The notes below the pieces were generated by a model. The model searched no databases. It saw only the letters and a program-made list of their open reading frames with translations, and had not been told where the DNA came from. A stretch of DNA of 64,000 nucleotides from an uncultured Chloroflexales bacterium. GTDB lineage: Bacteria > Chloroflexota > Chloroflexia > Chloroflexales > Chloroflexaceae. A program made the position numbers and the translations under genes. This document shows, one piece after another, positions 10,479-19,466 of the stretch; position 1 is the stretch's first letter; every line of letters starts with the position of its first letter. Location of the stretch: positions 1-64,000 of the forward strand of contig CALGUG010000055.1 of NCBI GenBank assembly GCA_937902315.1, in the 5' to 3' direction.

Positions 10479-11624
10479 TTAACGCGCTTGTCGCAGGTTC
10501 ACAAATTGAATCAGCAAGGCAGGGATGGCGCTTGTGACCAGCCCGAGCAACAGGGCCATAAAGCTCATATAACCCGGATCTTGTTGCATAAGCGCATAGC
10601 CGACCCGCCCGCCCTCTCCGTCGAGCAGTTGGGCCTGCAGCAAGTATGAACCGCGCTCAAGCCCGTTAAGCTCGAACTGGGTGCGTTCGAAGCTGAGCGG
10701 CGAGCTTTGAAATGCGAGCTGAGCTTCGTTTAAGCCGAGCTGTGCACCAGCCCGCGAGAGAATCTGAAGCGATACATGGCCCGTGCCCAGAGTGCTTTCA
10801 ACAAAGACCCGCCGTTGGGAACGCTCGAGGCGCAGTTCGAGCGCGGGATTAGGCTGGCCGCTATCGACCCAAAACTCCCCGCTGATCAGCGAGGTTCGCG
10901 CCCCATCGTACAGCCCAACCAAGCCGATCAGAATCAAGATCGCGCCGATCAGCGCGCCGATCACGATCCGCTCGGCGCGGGCCACCATCGAGCGACGTTC
11001 GAACCAAGCATCGCCTTTGCGCTCGTCTGCCGCGCTCGAGTTATTGCTTTCCGCTTGCGGGAGGGGAAGCTTCAGCCAGCGTTGCCAGCGAGTATACCAC
11101 CAAGACCACGAGAGCCAAACAACACCCGCCAGCGCCAGAGAGATCACCAGCCCGAAGATCAGTTGCCCCCAGATGCTAGCGCGGCGCGATGCAAGGCTTG
11201 CTAAACGGGCGGCTTGATCGCGCCCATCGAAGAGCGCGCTCTCGGCGCTCAAGAGCATGCCCGTGACGATCACGCAGCCGACCAGCAGAAAGATCGGTGG
11301 TGCCAGCAAGCCCTTTTGCCATAGCGCGGGCAGTCTGCGCGACCAGAGATCGAGCGTAGCCAAGACTATCCCGATCAGTACAAAGCCCACTAAGATCCAA
11401 CGCCAAGCCCACAAAAAGAGCGGGATCTGATTGATATCTTGACGCATGGCTGCGTCTGCCGCCTCTTGCAGACCTGGGATACCGCTGTTGAAAGCGTATT
11501 GCCAAAAGACGCCGCTGGTGAGCAACGCGGTCGATGCGATCATTAGCAGCAGCACGCTGCTTAGCCCTGCAAGCCCTCCAGCTAAGATCTGTTTGCGGGA
11601 ATGAGAAGGCAGTGAGATCGCCAC
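10479..11624 (-). CDS. Polytopic membrane protein of unknown function
   Basis: The 381-residue protein has about six hydrophobic segments, near residues 15-37, 70-90, 104-125, 148-170, 217-240 and 350-372. Between the last two lies a soluble beta-rich stretch of about 110 residues that should face outside the membrane. The start codon is GTG, supported by AAAGGG about 8 bases upstream. No catalytic or transport motif is recognised. It lies between the GH3 glycosidase and the carboxylesterases on the same strand, but gaps with repeats on both sides make a common transcript uncertain. Confidence 0.75.
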   Translation of the reverse strand: MAISLPSHSRKQILAGGLAGLSSVLLLMIASTALLTSGVFWQYAFNSGIPGLQEAADAAMRQDINQIPLFLWAWRWILVGFVLIGIVLATLDLWSRRLPALWQKGLLAPPIFLLVGCVIVTGMLLSAESALFDGRDQAARLASLASRRASIWGQLIFGLVISLALAGVVWLSWSWWYTRWQRWLKLPLPQAESNNSSAADERKGDAWFERRSMVARAERIVIGALIGAILILIGLVGLYDGARTSLISGEFWVDSGQPNPALELRLERSQRRVFVESTLGTGHVSLQILSRAGAQLGLNEAQLAFQSSPLSFERTQFELNGLERGSYLLQAQLLDGEGGRVGYALMQQDPGYMSFMALLLGLVTSAIPALLIQFVNLRQAR

Positions 11625-11691
11625 ACAAAAACCCTTTCCAGATGGCTAGGACGGATCGCAATGTCCGTCCTAGCGCGCCTCAGATCAAGTT

Positions 11692-11856
11692 ATACCGAAT
11701 CTGGTTGATTACTTTCTATCTGGCCTTCGGCAGAGCGGAACTTGACTATGCTTATTGTGTAACACTTCGCACGACGGCGCGAAATGTTACACAACTCTTG
11801 TTCCGGTTTTCGTTTTTACACGTCGCGAGAGTGCAATCCTTCAGCAGATTGAGTAT
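11692..11856. repeat. Family A hairpin element, copy A2
   Basis: The left terminus is ATACCGAATCTGG and the right terminus CAGATTGAGTAT. The constant GCCTTCGGCAGAGCGGAA segment is present. The hairpin arms are 11755-11770 and 11779-11794, 16 bp with one mismatch. The right end touches the stop codon of the GH3 gene. Confidence 0.85.
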
Positions 11857-13679
11857 CAGTAGCTTAAACCGAAACCGAATGGGAAGAGTGGATCGCGTGA
11901 GTCGTAGGGAACATCGGAATATTGTGCCCGAACCGCCTCCATCGAGGAGGGCAGCTCAAAAGGTAGTTTACCGCTTGGGTTGAAGCGACCGAAGATAATG
12001 TCGAGCACGGCTTCGTCGCTGGCACCGAATTCGCCCAGCAGTCCGGCCGCTTTTGCGGCGATCTCGGGCATAACGGCGGGGCGATCGAGCATAACAACCA
12101 CAATGGTGGGCAGGCGCTCGCAGAGATCTAGCAGATGGGCCAACTGCTCACCCTTGAAGTCGAGGTCGCCAGCGTGGAACATTGCCTCTAAGAAGTATTT
12201 GTCGCGCGGCTCGTAGGGCGCACCCACGCGCACAATCGCCAGATCGGCCTCGTCGGGGCTGCTGGCCAGCTCGGCGTAGTTGCTCAGGGCTTCAGGGCCC
12301 ACCCCTTCGACATAGACACGCGGACGGTTGCGGATAGGCAGGAGCGGCTCGCTCGCTTGCTGGCCGCGCTTGAGCAGCACGATCGATTTGCGTTGGGCCA
12401 GCGCGCCAGCCTCGCGGAAATCGCTGCGGTTGAGGGTGGCCTCGGCTTTGTCGGGGTCGACGTAGGGGTTGTCGAACAGACCGAGTCGGAATTTATCGCG
12501 CAGCAGGCGACGCACCGATTCATCGATGCGCGCTTCGCTAACTTGGCCGCTGCGCACCAGTTCGAGCACCACATCGGTGCAAGACTCGCCGCCGAACTGA
12601 TCGAGACCCGCTTCGATGGCCTTTTTAGTGCGTTCGGGCACGCTCAAGTGCTCGACGCCCCAAGCGCGGGCTGGGAACTCTTTGCCCATAATGTGGGCGT
12701 CGGTCAGCAGGCCCCAGTCGCCGCAGACAACACCGTCGAAACCGAAGCGTTTGCGCAGCATATCGGTGATGACACCACGGTTAAAGCCGAATCCAACCTC
12801 TTCCAGCTCGGTGCCGACCGGCATTCCGTAGTAAGGCATGATCTGGGCCGTGCCGGCCTCGAACGCGGCCTTAAACGGAATGAGATGGTATTCGAAGTTG
12901 TTGCCCGGGTAAACCTGCTCGCGTCCATAGGGGAAGTGGGGATCTTCACCGTCTTTTTGCGGCCCGCCGCCCGGGAAGTGCTTGGTCATACAGGCTACGC
13001 TCTCGGGGCCGAGCTCTTTGCCTTGGAAGCCGCGAATATAGGCGGCCGTCATCTTGGCGCTCAGCTCGGCATCTTCGCCGAAGGTACCGTTGATACGGCC
13101 CCAACGTGGTTCGGTGGCTAGGTCTGCCATAGGGTGCAGCGCGACGCGGATACCGACCGCGCAATACTCTTGGCGGGCGATATCGCCGAACTGTTCTACT
13201 AGCTTTTCGTCGTTGGTAGCGGCTAGGCCGATCGGTTCGGGCCATTGCGAAAAGGCTCCCGCTTGGAAGCTGGTGAGCGGGTTCTGGGCGAAGGAGTGGC
13301 GCGGGTCGGAGGAGATGGTTACCGGAATGCCGAGGCGCGTGCTTTCGGCCAGCTCTTGGAGCCGGTTGTGCCAGGTGGCGGCGATGCGGGCCGCAGGCAG
13401 GGCGTGAACGTTAAAGTGGTTGATGAAACGCTTGGTCACCATATCGCTCAGGCTTTCGCCCCGCATAAAGCCGTGCGGCTCTAGGGTGCCATTGGGGTTT
13501 ACCCCAGCGATTGTGTGGAAGAGCAGGCCAACCTTCTCTTCAAGCGTCATCTGCTGTAAAAGATCTTCGACGCGCTCTTCGATAGGGCGTCGCGGATCTT
13601 CGTAGACGTCGAGCTTGCCGTTTTTGTTGAGGTCACGAAATTCAACACCATCGATCACAAGACGTGGAGCTGCTGCCAT
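11856..13679 (-). CDS. Glycoside hydrolase family 3 (beta-glucosidase-like)
   Basis: This 607-residue protein has a GH3 TIM-barrel domain with KHFPGGG at 233-239 and a probable nucleophile Asp321 in VVCGDWG, followed by the alpha/beta sandwich domain ending PFGFGLSY. It should release terminal beta-linked sugars by a retaining mechanism. Residues 16-27 (DLNKNGKLDVYE) match an EF-hand-like calcium loop just before the barrel. There is no signal peptide, so uptake of oligosaccharides would come first. AGGAAG lies close before the ATG. The protein stops right after the sandwich domain without a C-terminal fibronectin-like domain, and its stop codon abuts repeat A2. Upstream lies the 21-bp tandem array. 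Confidence 0.93.
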   Translation of the reverse strand: MAAAPRLVIDGVEFRDLNKNGKLDVYEDPRRPIEERVEDLLQQMTLEEKVGLLFHTIAGVNPNGTLEPHGFMRGESLSDMVTKRFINHFNVHALPAARIAATWHNRLQELAESTRLGIPVTISSDPRHSFAQNPLTSFQAGAFSQWPEPIGLAATNDEKLVEQFGDIARQEYCAVGIRVALHPMADLATEPRWGRINGTFGEDAELSAKMTAAYIRGFQGKELGPESVACMTKHFPGGGPQKDGEDPHFPYGREQVYPGNNFEYHLIPFKAAFEAGTAQIMPYYGMPVGTELEEVGFGFNRGVITDMLRKRFGFDGVVCGDWGLLTDAHIMGKEFPARAWGVEHLSVPERTKKAIEAGLDQFGGESCTDVVLELVRSGQVSEARIDESVRRLLRDKFRLGLFDNPYVDPDKAEATLNRSDFREAGALAQRKSIVLLKRGQQASEPLLPIRNRPRVYVEGVGPEALSNYAELASSPDEADLAIVRVGAPYEPRDKYFLEAMFHAGDLDFKGEQLAHLLDLCERLPTIVVVMLDRPAVMPEIAAKAAGLLGEFGASDEAVLDIIFGRFNPSGKLPFELPSSMEAVRAQYSDVPYDSRDPLFPFGFGLSY

Positions 13680-13880
13680 AAGGACTTCCTTTCATCACCT
13701 TTGATAGTTGATCCAGAGCAGGGCTGCTTGATATTGTACCTAAGACCGTCTAAAGCGCGAATTTCTAACGAGAGCTGTCTCCTTTCGGCATGGATCGGGA
13801 TACTTGGATTATGCTCAGCTATCGACTCGTTCTTTGGGCCGAAAAATGGATTTGGAACGGTTCGACGACGTTTAAAGCTG

Positions 13881-14190
13881 GTACACTGCGATTCCCAGAC
13901 GGTACACTGCGATTCCCAAGCGGTACACTTGGATTCCCAAGCGGTGCACTTGGATTCCCAAGCGGTGCACTGCGATGCCCAAGCGGTACACTTGGATTCC
14001 CAAGCGGTACACTTGGATTCCCAAGCGGTGCACTGCGATTCCCAAGCGGTGCACTGCGATGCCCAAGCGGTACACTGCGATTCCCAAGCGGTACACTTGG
14101 ATCCCCAAGCGGTACACTTGGATTCTTCAGTGTAACACTACGATTCCTCAGTGCTACACTGCGATTCCTCAGTGCTGCACTACAACTCCG
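13881..14190. repeat. 21-bp tandem repeat array (15 units)
   Basis: Fifteen units follow one another with starts every 21 bp from 13881 (13881, 13902, 13923 and so on). The common form is GTACACTGCGATTCCCAAGC plus one G. Units vary at a few two-state positions: TAC/TGC, CTGCG/CTTGG and ATT/ATG. The last three are more diverged (CAGTG replaces AAGCGG). The period equals two DNA helical turns. Both strands stay open because 21 is a multiple of three, but the resulting peptides are repeat artefacts. The array starts about 200 bp upstream of the GH3 start codon. Confidence 0.97.
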
Positions 14191-14206
14191 AATGGGTGGC
14201 CTAGAT

Positions 14207-14229
14207 GTTGATAGCCGTAGGCGGACGCG
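14207..14229 (+). repeat. Family B intergenic repeat, copy B1
   Basis: Exact core GATAGCCGTAGGCGGACGCG preceded by GTT. GAATGGG occurs on both sides (near 14190 and 14238). No gene is seen between the tandem array and the ABC gene ending at 14399. Confidence 0.85.
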
Positions 14230-14398
14230 CTAAGGAACGAATGGGAGTTAGAGAGCTCGCCGCTAGAGCTATGAAGCAAGTACGCGAATTGGGCGGCTGG
14301 GCGCTGCGAACTCTATGTGCTGTGTTATTGGGCATTGCTTGCCCAACTCGGTGTCTCGCCCGGAGACACCGAGTTAGGAGGCTGCTAACAAACAGGCG

Positions 14399-16297
14399 CT
14401 AATGCGTTTCGATCGCTAACGACTCGTTTGTCGCGCCGTTCAGGCTGCCCCGCTGCGATTGGAACTGGCTGTTGTAGAGCCGCGCATAGAAGCCGTTGGC
14501 CGCCAGCAGGCTCTCGTGGGTGCCGCGTTCGATCACCTCGCCCTGGTTGATCACCAAGATCTGGTCGGCATCGCGGATGGTGCTCAGGCGGTGGGCGATC
14601 ACAAAGCTGGTGCGGCCCTCCATTAGGCGCAACATGGCCTCTTGGATCTGCTGCTCGGTGCGGGTATCGACGCTACTGGTCGCCTCGTCTAAGATCAAGA
14701 TGCGCGGGTTGGCCAAGATCGCGCGGGCGATCGCAAGCAACTGACGCTGGCCTTGGCTGATATTGCTGGCCCGTTCCGAAAGCTGGGTGTGGTAGCCATT
14801 GGGCAGACGGTGAATGAACTGATCGGCGTTGGCCAGTTTGGCGGCTGCGATCACCTCATCATCGCTGGCATCAAGGCGTCCGTAACGGATATTGTCCATT
14901 ACCGTACCCGAGAAGAGGAAGGTATCTTGCAGCACAATGCCGAGCTGTTGGCGCAGATCGGTTTTGCGCAGATCGCGGATATCGACGCCGTCGATGGTGA
15001 CTTTGCCGCCGTCGATCTCGTAGAAGCGGGTCAGCAGATTGATGATGGTGGTTTTGCCCGCGCCGGTTGGGCCGACCAAGGCGATCAGTTGACCGGGTTC
15101 GGCGTGCAGATTGATCTTCTTGAGAACCGGCACGCCGGGCGTGTAGGAGAAATCGACGTTCTCGAAGATCACTTCGCCGCGCATATCGCTCAGCGAGCGG
15201 GCATGGGGCGCGTCGGTCTCGACTGGCTCGTCGATGGTGGCGAAAACCCGCTCTGCACCGGCGATAGCCGATTGGATCATATTGTAGAGGTTGGCGATTT
15301 CGTTCAATGGTCGACCGAACTGGCGCGAATAGGTGATGAAGCTGGCGATGGTGCCGACTGAGGCGCCTCCGCCAAGCGCGATCCAGCCACCGATACCGCC
15401 GATCACGGCTAGGCCGGTGTTGTTGACGAAGTTCATCATCGGGCCGGTAAAGCCTGCGAAGATCTGGGCGCGGGTGGCCGCTTTGCGCAGTTCGAGGTTA
15501 GCCTGCTGGAACTGCTCGATCACCACTGGCTCGCGGTGGTAAGCCTTGACGACACGCTGGCCCGTTACGGTCTCTTCGATCAAGCCGTTCAGGTTGCCGA
15601 GCGCTGCCTGTTGGGCACGGAAGCCGACGCGGGTGCGCGGCCCGATAAAACGCGTGATCACCAGCGTCATACCAGCCGTCCAGACCATGCTAAAGATCGC
15701 CAGCAGCGGGTTGACCCAGAGCATAATGGCGGCCACACCCACCATGCTGACCACACCCGAGACGATCTGGATCACGCCTTCGGCCAGCACTTGGTTGACG
15801 TTCTCTACGTCGTTGGTGAGGCGGCTCATGACTTCGCCGTGCGGGCGCTGGTCGAAGAAGCGTAAGGGCAGCTTCTGCAGATGGCGGAAGAGATCGTTGC
15901 GGATATCGCGCACGGTGCGCTGGGCGGCGCTCACCATCACAACCGTCTGCACCCAGGTGATCAAGGACTGAGCGGCGTGCACGCCGATCAATACGAGGAC
16001 CATCATCAGCAGCCCAGCGAGATCTCCCGGGATGATGTAGTTGTCGATGGTGTAACCCAAGAGATAGGGGGCGATCACGTTGAGAATGGCGTTGATAATT
16101 ACCATAATCGAGGTGACGATCAAGATAGAGCGATGGCGTCGCAGATAACCCCATAGACGCTTGAGGGTTTCGCGCGTGTTCTTGGGGCGCTCTTTCGGCA
16201 CTCCCATCATCGCCATCGGGCCACGCCCCGGCCCATGACCCATGCCCATAATCGGAGGAGGATCTTTACGTGTTTGTGCAGCTCGCTGGTCAGTCAT
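14399..16297 (-). CDS. ABC exporter subunit with canonical catalytic site
   Basis: This 632-residue half-transporter has a six-helix ABC membrane domain followed by an ATPase domain. It has Walker A GPTGAGKTT, Walker B with the catalytic Glu (LILDEATSSVD, Glu538) and switch His569 (VIAHRLS). Its signature is ISQGQ rather than LSGGQ. It therefore carries a competent Walker side but a weak signature, the pattern of one half of a heterodimeric exporter. The partner is the gene just upstream, which overlaps it by 8 bp, so the two are translationally coupled. The N-terminus has a Gly/Met/Pro-rich stretch before the first helix. Substrate is unknown; multidrug or lipid export is typical. Confidence 0.95.
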   Translation of the reverse strand: MTDQRAAQTRKDPPPIMGMGHGPGRGPMAMMGVPKERPKNTRETLKRLWGYLRRHRSILIVTSIMVIINAILNVIAPYLLGYTIDNYIIPGDLAGLLMMVLVLIGVHAAQSLITWVQTVVMVSAAQRTVRDIRNDLFRHLQKLPLRFFDQRPHGEVMSRLTNDVENVNQVLAEGVIQIVSGVVSMVGVAAIMLWVNPLLAIFSMVWTAGMTLVITRFIGPRTRVGFRAQQAALGNLNGLIEETVTGQRVVKAYHREPVVIEQFQQANLELRKAATRAQIFAGFTGPMMNFVNNTGLAVIGGIGGWIALGGGASVGTIASFITYSRQFGRPLNEIANLYNMIQSAIAGAERVFATIDEPVETDAPHARSLSDMRGEVIFENVDFSYTPGVPVLKKINLHAEPGQLIALVGPTGAGKTTIINLLTRFYEIDGGKVTIDGVDIRDLRKTDLRQQLGIVLQDTFLFSGTVMDNIRYGRLDASDDEVIAAAKLANADQFIHRLPNGYHTQLSERASNISQGQRQLLAIARAILANPRILILDEATSSVDTRTEQQIQEAMLRLMEGRTSFVIAHRLSTIRDADQILVINQGEVIERGTHESLLAANGFYARLYNSQFQSQRGSLNGATNESLAIETH

Positions 16298-18035
16298 GGA
16301 TTATGGCTCCGTTATCCATCTGAGATTGGTAGATTTCGCGATAGATCGGGCTGGTCTCGAGCAGGCTGGCATGCTTGCCCTCTGCGACAATCTCGCCATC
16401 GTCTAAGACCAAAATTTTGTCGGCTTGCAGCACCGTGCTGATGCGCTGGGCCACAACGATGCGCGTCAGTTTGGTGGGCAGACTGGCGAGGGCCGTTTGG
16501 ATCTTCGATTCGGTTACAACGTCTACTGCGCTGGTGCTATCGTCTAAAATCAAGACCCTTGGCTTGGTTAAGAGCGCACGTGCGATCGCGAGGCGTTGCT
16601 TTTGGCCGCCCGAGAGGTTGACACCGCGCTGTCCGAGCTGCGTATCGTAGCCATCAGGGAACGACATAATAAAATTGTGGGCCTGGGCCATTTTGGCAGC
16701 GGCGATCACCTCTTCGTCGCTGGCCTCGGGTCGCCCATAACGGATATTGTCGCGAATGGTTCCGGTGAACAAGACCGTCTCTTGGAGCGCAATGCCGATG
16801 TGTTTGCGCAGCGAGGTCTCGTCGAGAGCGCGGATATCTTGGCCGTCGATGGTGATCGAGCCATCGGTGATATCGTAGAAGCGCGGGATCAGATTGACCA
16901 AGCTCGATTTGCCCGCTCCGGTCGCGCCTAAGATGGCTACCGTTTCGCCCGGTTTGGCTTCGAAGCTGATCTGTTTCAAGACCGGATCGTTGTCGTTGGG
17001 GTTGTAGTTGAAGGTGACGTTCTTGAAAACCACTTCGCCCTTGGGATCGATCAGCTCTTTAGCCTGAGGGTTGGGCTGAATGGCTGGCTCGGTCTCGAGC
17101 ACTTCGGCTATGCGCTTGGCCGATGCCTCGGCACGCGCCACACGTACCACCAGCATACTGACCATCATCAGCGACATTAAGGTTTGGGTCAGATAGTTGA
17201 TGAAGGCCACCAGTTCGCCCACCTTCAGATCGCCGATCTGCACGAAGTTGCCGCCGAACCAGAGCGCCGCGATCACGCCCGCATTGAGGGTCAGCATCAT
17301 AACCGGCATGGTGACGGCGCTGATCTGCATCACATTGATGTTTTTCTGCATCAAGGCGTCGTTGGCTTTGCCGAAACGCTCAATCTCGTGTTGGGCGCGA
17401 GCGAAAGCCTTGACCACGCGCACACCAGCGAGGTTCTCTTGCATCACGGTGTTGAGTTTGTCGAGGCGGTGCTGAACTTCGCCGAACATGGGGAAGGTCT
17501 TGTTGATCACCCAGACCAAGATCGCGGTGATGATCGGTACCAAGACCAAAAAGATCAGAGCCAGCTTGGGGCTGGTGATGACCGCCATGATCAGACTGCC
17601 GACCATCAAGAGCGGCGTGCGCACCATAATGCGCAACATCATCATCACCATCTCTTGCACTTGGGTCACGTCGTTGGTAAGGCGGGTGATCAAGCCGCCC
17701 GTTTCGAGCTGGTCGAGATTGCGAAACGAGAGCGACTGAACTTTTTTGAACAGTGCTTCGCGGAGGTCGAAACCGAAACCTTGACCCGCCAACACGGTGA
17801 AGAAACCACAGCCTACGCCGCCGACCATACCGATCAGGGCGAGTCCAACCATCCAAATGCCGGTTGATACGACCGTTGTCATATCATTTTGGGCTATGCC
17901 CACATCGATGATATGCTCGATGAGCCGTGGTTGGGCAAGGTCCATTGCAACTTCAAGCGCCATCAATAGTGGAGCGAGAACAGCCCAAAGCCAATAGGGT
18001 TTAAGAAAGATCGCCAGTTTTCGAGTCGCCTGCAT
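16290..18035 (-). CDS. ABC exporter subunit with degenerate ATP site
   Basis: This half-transporter is 581 residues if started at the ATG at 18035. The reading frame is open to 18128, but that extension would cover the promoter and operators, and GAGGGG lies just before the chosen ATG. It has Walker A GATGAGKSS and an intact LSGGQ signature. Walker B reads LILDDSTSAVD, with Asp in place of the catalytic Glu, and the switch reads VVAQRIS, with Gln in place of His. These are the marks of the non-hydrolysing half of heterodimeric exporters such as TM287/288 or BmrCD. Its LSGGQ would complete the active site with the partner's Glu538. It is first in the operon and divergent from a TetR gene. Confidence 0.94.
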   Translation of the reverse strand: MQATRKLAIFLKPYWLWAVLAPLLMALEVAMDLAQPRLIEHIIDVGIAQNDMTTVVSTGIWMVGLALIGMVGGVGCGFFTVLAGQGFGFDLREALFKKVQSLSFRNLDQLETGGLITRLTNDVTQVQEMVMMMLRIMVRTPLLMVGSLIMAVITSPKLALIFLVLVPIITAILVWVINKTFPMFGEVQHRLDKLNTVMQENLAGVRVVKAFARAQHEIERFGKANDALMQKNINVMQISAVTMPVMMLTLNAGVIAALWFGGNFVQIGDLKVGELVAFINYLTQTLMSLMMVSMLVVRVARAEASAKRIAEVLETEPAIQPNPQAKELIDPKGEVVFKNVTFNYNPNDNDPVLKQISFEAKPGETVAILGATGAGKSSLVNLIPRFYDITDGSITIDGQDIRALDETSLRKHIGIALQETVLFTGTIRDNIRYGRPEASDEEVIAAAKMAQAHNFIMSFPDGYDTQLGQRGVNLSGGQKQRLAIARALLTKPRVLILDDSTSAVDVVTESKIQTALASLPTKLTRIVVAQRISTVLQADKILVLDDGEIVAEGKHASLLETSPIYREIYQSQMDNGAIIHD

Positions 18036-18068
18036 AGCCCCTCTTGCGTATCTGGTATATAATGAAGT

Positions 18069-18118
18069 GGACAATTGTCCGCTAATGGGATTGTAATGGA
18101 CAGCTGTCCGTTTGTCAA
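18069..18118 (-). promoter_or_regulatory. Exporter promoter with two palindromic operators
   Basis: On the minus strand TTGACA (18113-18118), a 17-bp spacer and TACAAT (18090-18095) form a strong sigma-70-type promoter. The perfect palindrome GGACAGCTGTCC (18098-18109) fills the spacer, and a second one, GGACAATTGTCC (18069-18080), lies about one helical turn past the expected transcription start. Their centres are 29 bp apart. They share GGACA-NN-TGTCC and are the obvious target of the adjacent TetR protein. Repression of the exporter, and perhaps autoregulation, is inferred. Confidence 0.8.
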
Positions 18119-18242
18119 ATAGATACACAAAGGCTTTCTAATGCGCTAGAATAGGCTAACATGGTTCACAAACAGGCATGGCTTGCAAAATTCTTTTGGC
18201 GTTATTTGATCGGGCCTCGGTGTTAGCATAAGGAATCTAATC

Positions 18243-18860
18243 ATGACTACAGAGCATGAACTTGAAGAGTCGCCCAAACGACGCGAGCGGCGCGACGCTC
18301 GTGCCAATCGCCAACATATTTTGGCGGTTGCCAAGCGGCTTTTCGCTGACCAAGGTGCTGAAGCGACCAGTATGTATGAGGTTGCTCAGGCTGCTAAGGT
18401 TGGGCAGGGAACGCTTTATCGCCATTTTGCCGATAAAAGCGAACTCTGCCATGCTCTTATTAAGGAAGATATTCAAGCTTTTCAAGCGCGGGTCGACGAC
18501 TTTATTAACGACCGTGAGCGTTACCCTTCGGCGCTGCAGCGCTTAGAGCTTTTTATTAGCGAAAAGGTACTCTTGACCGATTCGCACCTTTCACTGCTGG
18601 TGGCGGGTGGTGGCCCACAACACAAACGCTTTCGCGGCCCGTTCAATCAGTGGATGTACGATCGTCTGATTCTTCTGCTCGAAGAGGCGATGGAGGCAGG
18701 CGAGCTGGCTCCGCTCGATGTGAACTTCACGGCAGATGCGATCTTGGCGGCGATTATGCCCCATCTGCATTACTATCAGCGCCACGAGTTGGGCTATAGC
18801 TGTGAACGAATCATCGCCGGTATGCGCCATATCTTTATCGAAGGTTTGCGCGCCAAGTAG
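18243..18860 (+). CDS. TetR/AcrR-family regulator
   Basis: The 205-residue protein has the TetR helix-turn-helix at about residues 38-62, with the typical GTLYRHFADK recognition-helix end. The rest is the all-helical ligand-binding and dimer domain. AAGGA lies 8 bases before the ATG. It is divergent from the heterodimeric ABC exporter, with operator palindromes in between, so it is probably a drug- or lipid-responsive repressor of that exporter. The inducer is not predictable. A strong terminator follows. Confidence 0.95.
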   Translation: MTTEHELEESPKRRERRDARANRQHILAVAKRLFADQGAEATSMYEVAQAAKVGQGTLYRHFADKSELCHALIKEDIQAFQARVDDFINDRERYPSALQRLELFISEKVLLTDSHLSLLVAGGGPQHKRFRGPFNQWMYDRLILLLEEAMEAGELAPLDVNFTADAILAAIMPHLHYYQRHELGYSCERIIAGMRHIFIEGLRAK

Positions 18861-18877
18861 GCCGTGCAGATAGAAAG

Positions 18878-18913
18878 AGAGGGTTTTAGGCGTTTCGGCC
18901 TAAAACCCTCTTT
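18878..18913. terminator. Bidirectional terminator after tetR-type gene
   Basis: A perfect 14-bp stem (AGAGGGTTTTAGGC, 18878-18891, with 18898-18911) has a 6-base loop and a short T stretch on both strands. It lies between the convergent TetR gene and the secreted-protein remnant. Confidence 0.85.
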
Positions 18914-18938
18914 GTTGTTGATTGAACGCTTTGTGCGC

Positions 18939-19341
18939 TTAGTTGCGAACGATGGGGATGTAGATTGGGAACGGTTGAGCTGGCAGCGTAGAAGATATCG
19001 GCACTTGGACAGGGGCTGGCGCGCTCTCACCCAAATCTTCAGCTGGGCGAACTGGAGACGTTTCGCTCAGTAGATAGCTCTGTTGGATGGTATTGCCCGA
19101 GCCTGTTTCGGCTATCTGAATTGTGTATTGGCCCTGTTCTGCATCGCTCGATGTCTGGAGTTGTAGCGCGAAGTTGCCTTGGGCGTCGATAGAAATCAAG
19201 AGAGCTTGGATGCCTTGGCCTGTTTGGCTTGGATCCATTCCATTGATTGTGATCTCTAGCTCGCTATTCAGGCTGACTGAATAGAACGACGACGAGCAGA
19301 CCTACGATACCAAAAGCTATCAGGCGAATACGGGCAGGCAA
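18939..19341 (-). pseudogene. Small secreted protein, apparently frameshifted
   Basis: Two minus-strand frames together look like one secreted protein. From a TTG at 19341, with AAAGG 7 bases upstream, 25 residues form a typical signal peptide (PARIRLIAFGIVGLLVVVLF) and then stop at 19264. In the next frame, overlapping that stop, the sequence FYSVSLNSELEITING runs on as a beta-rich domain ending PIYIPIVRN at 18939. The second frame alone has its first ATG at 19238 without a ribosome site, inside the domain. A one-base shift near 19275-19290 would join them. A sequencing error, a real mutation or a programmed shift are all possible. The C-terminus resembles that of the secreted protein at 53198. 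Confidence 0.45.
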
Positions 19342-19466
19342 GGGTAAACCTTTCTTGTTATATCGCAGCTTATCCCGAAACGATTGCTTTTGCTCGTTAA
19401 GCACCAGGTATGTGATCAGTAGAAGAGGGCTTCGGCTTTTGGCCTCCACCCTCTTCTTGTTGGCTT

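Noticed and set aside
13790..14233. Open frames on both strands through the 21-bp array (for example MYRLGIQVYRLGIAV)
   Set aside because: A period divisible by three keeps all frames open; there is no start signal, and this is a DNA repeat rather than a protein repeat.
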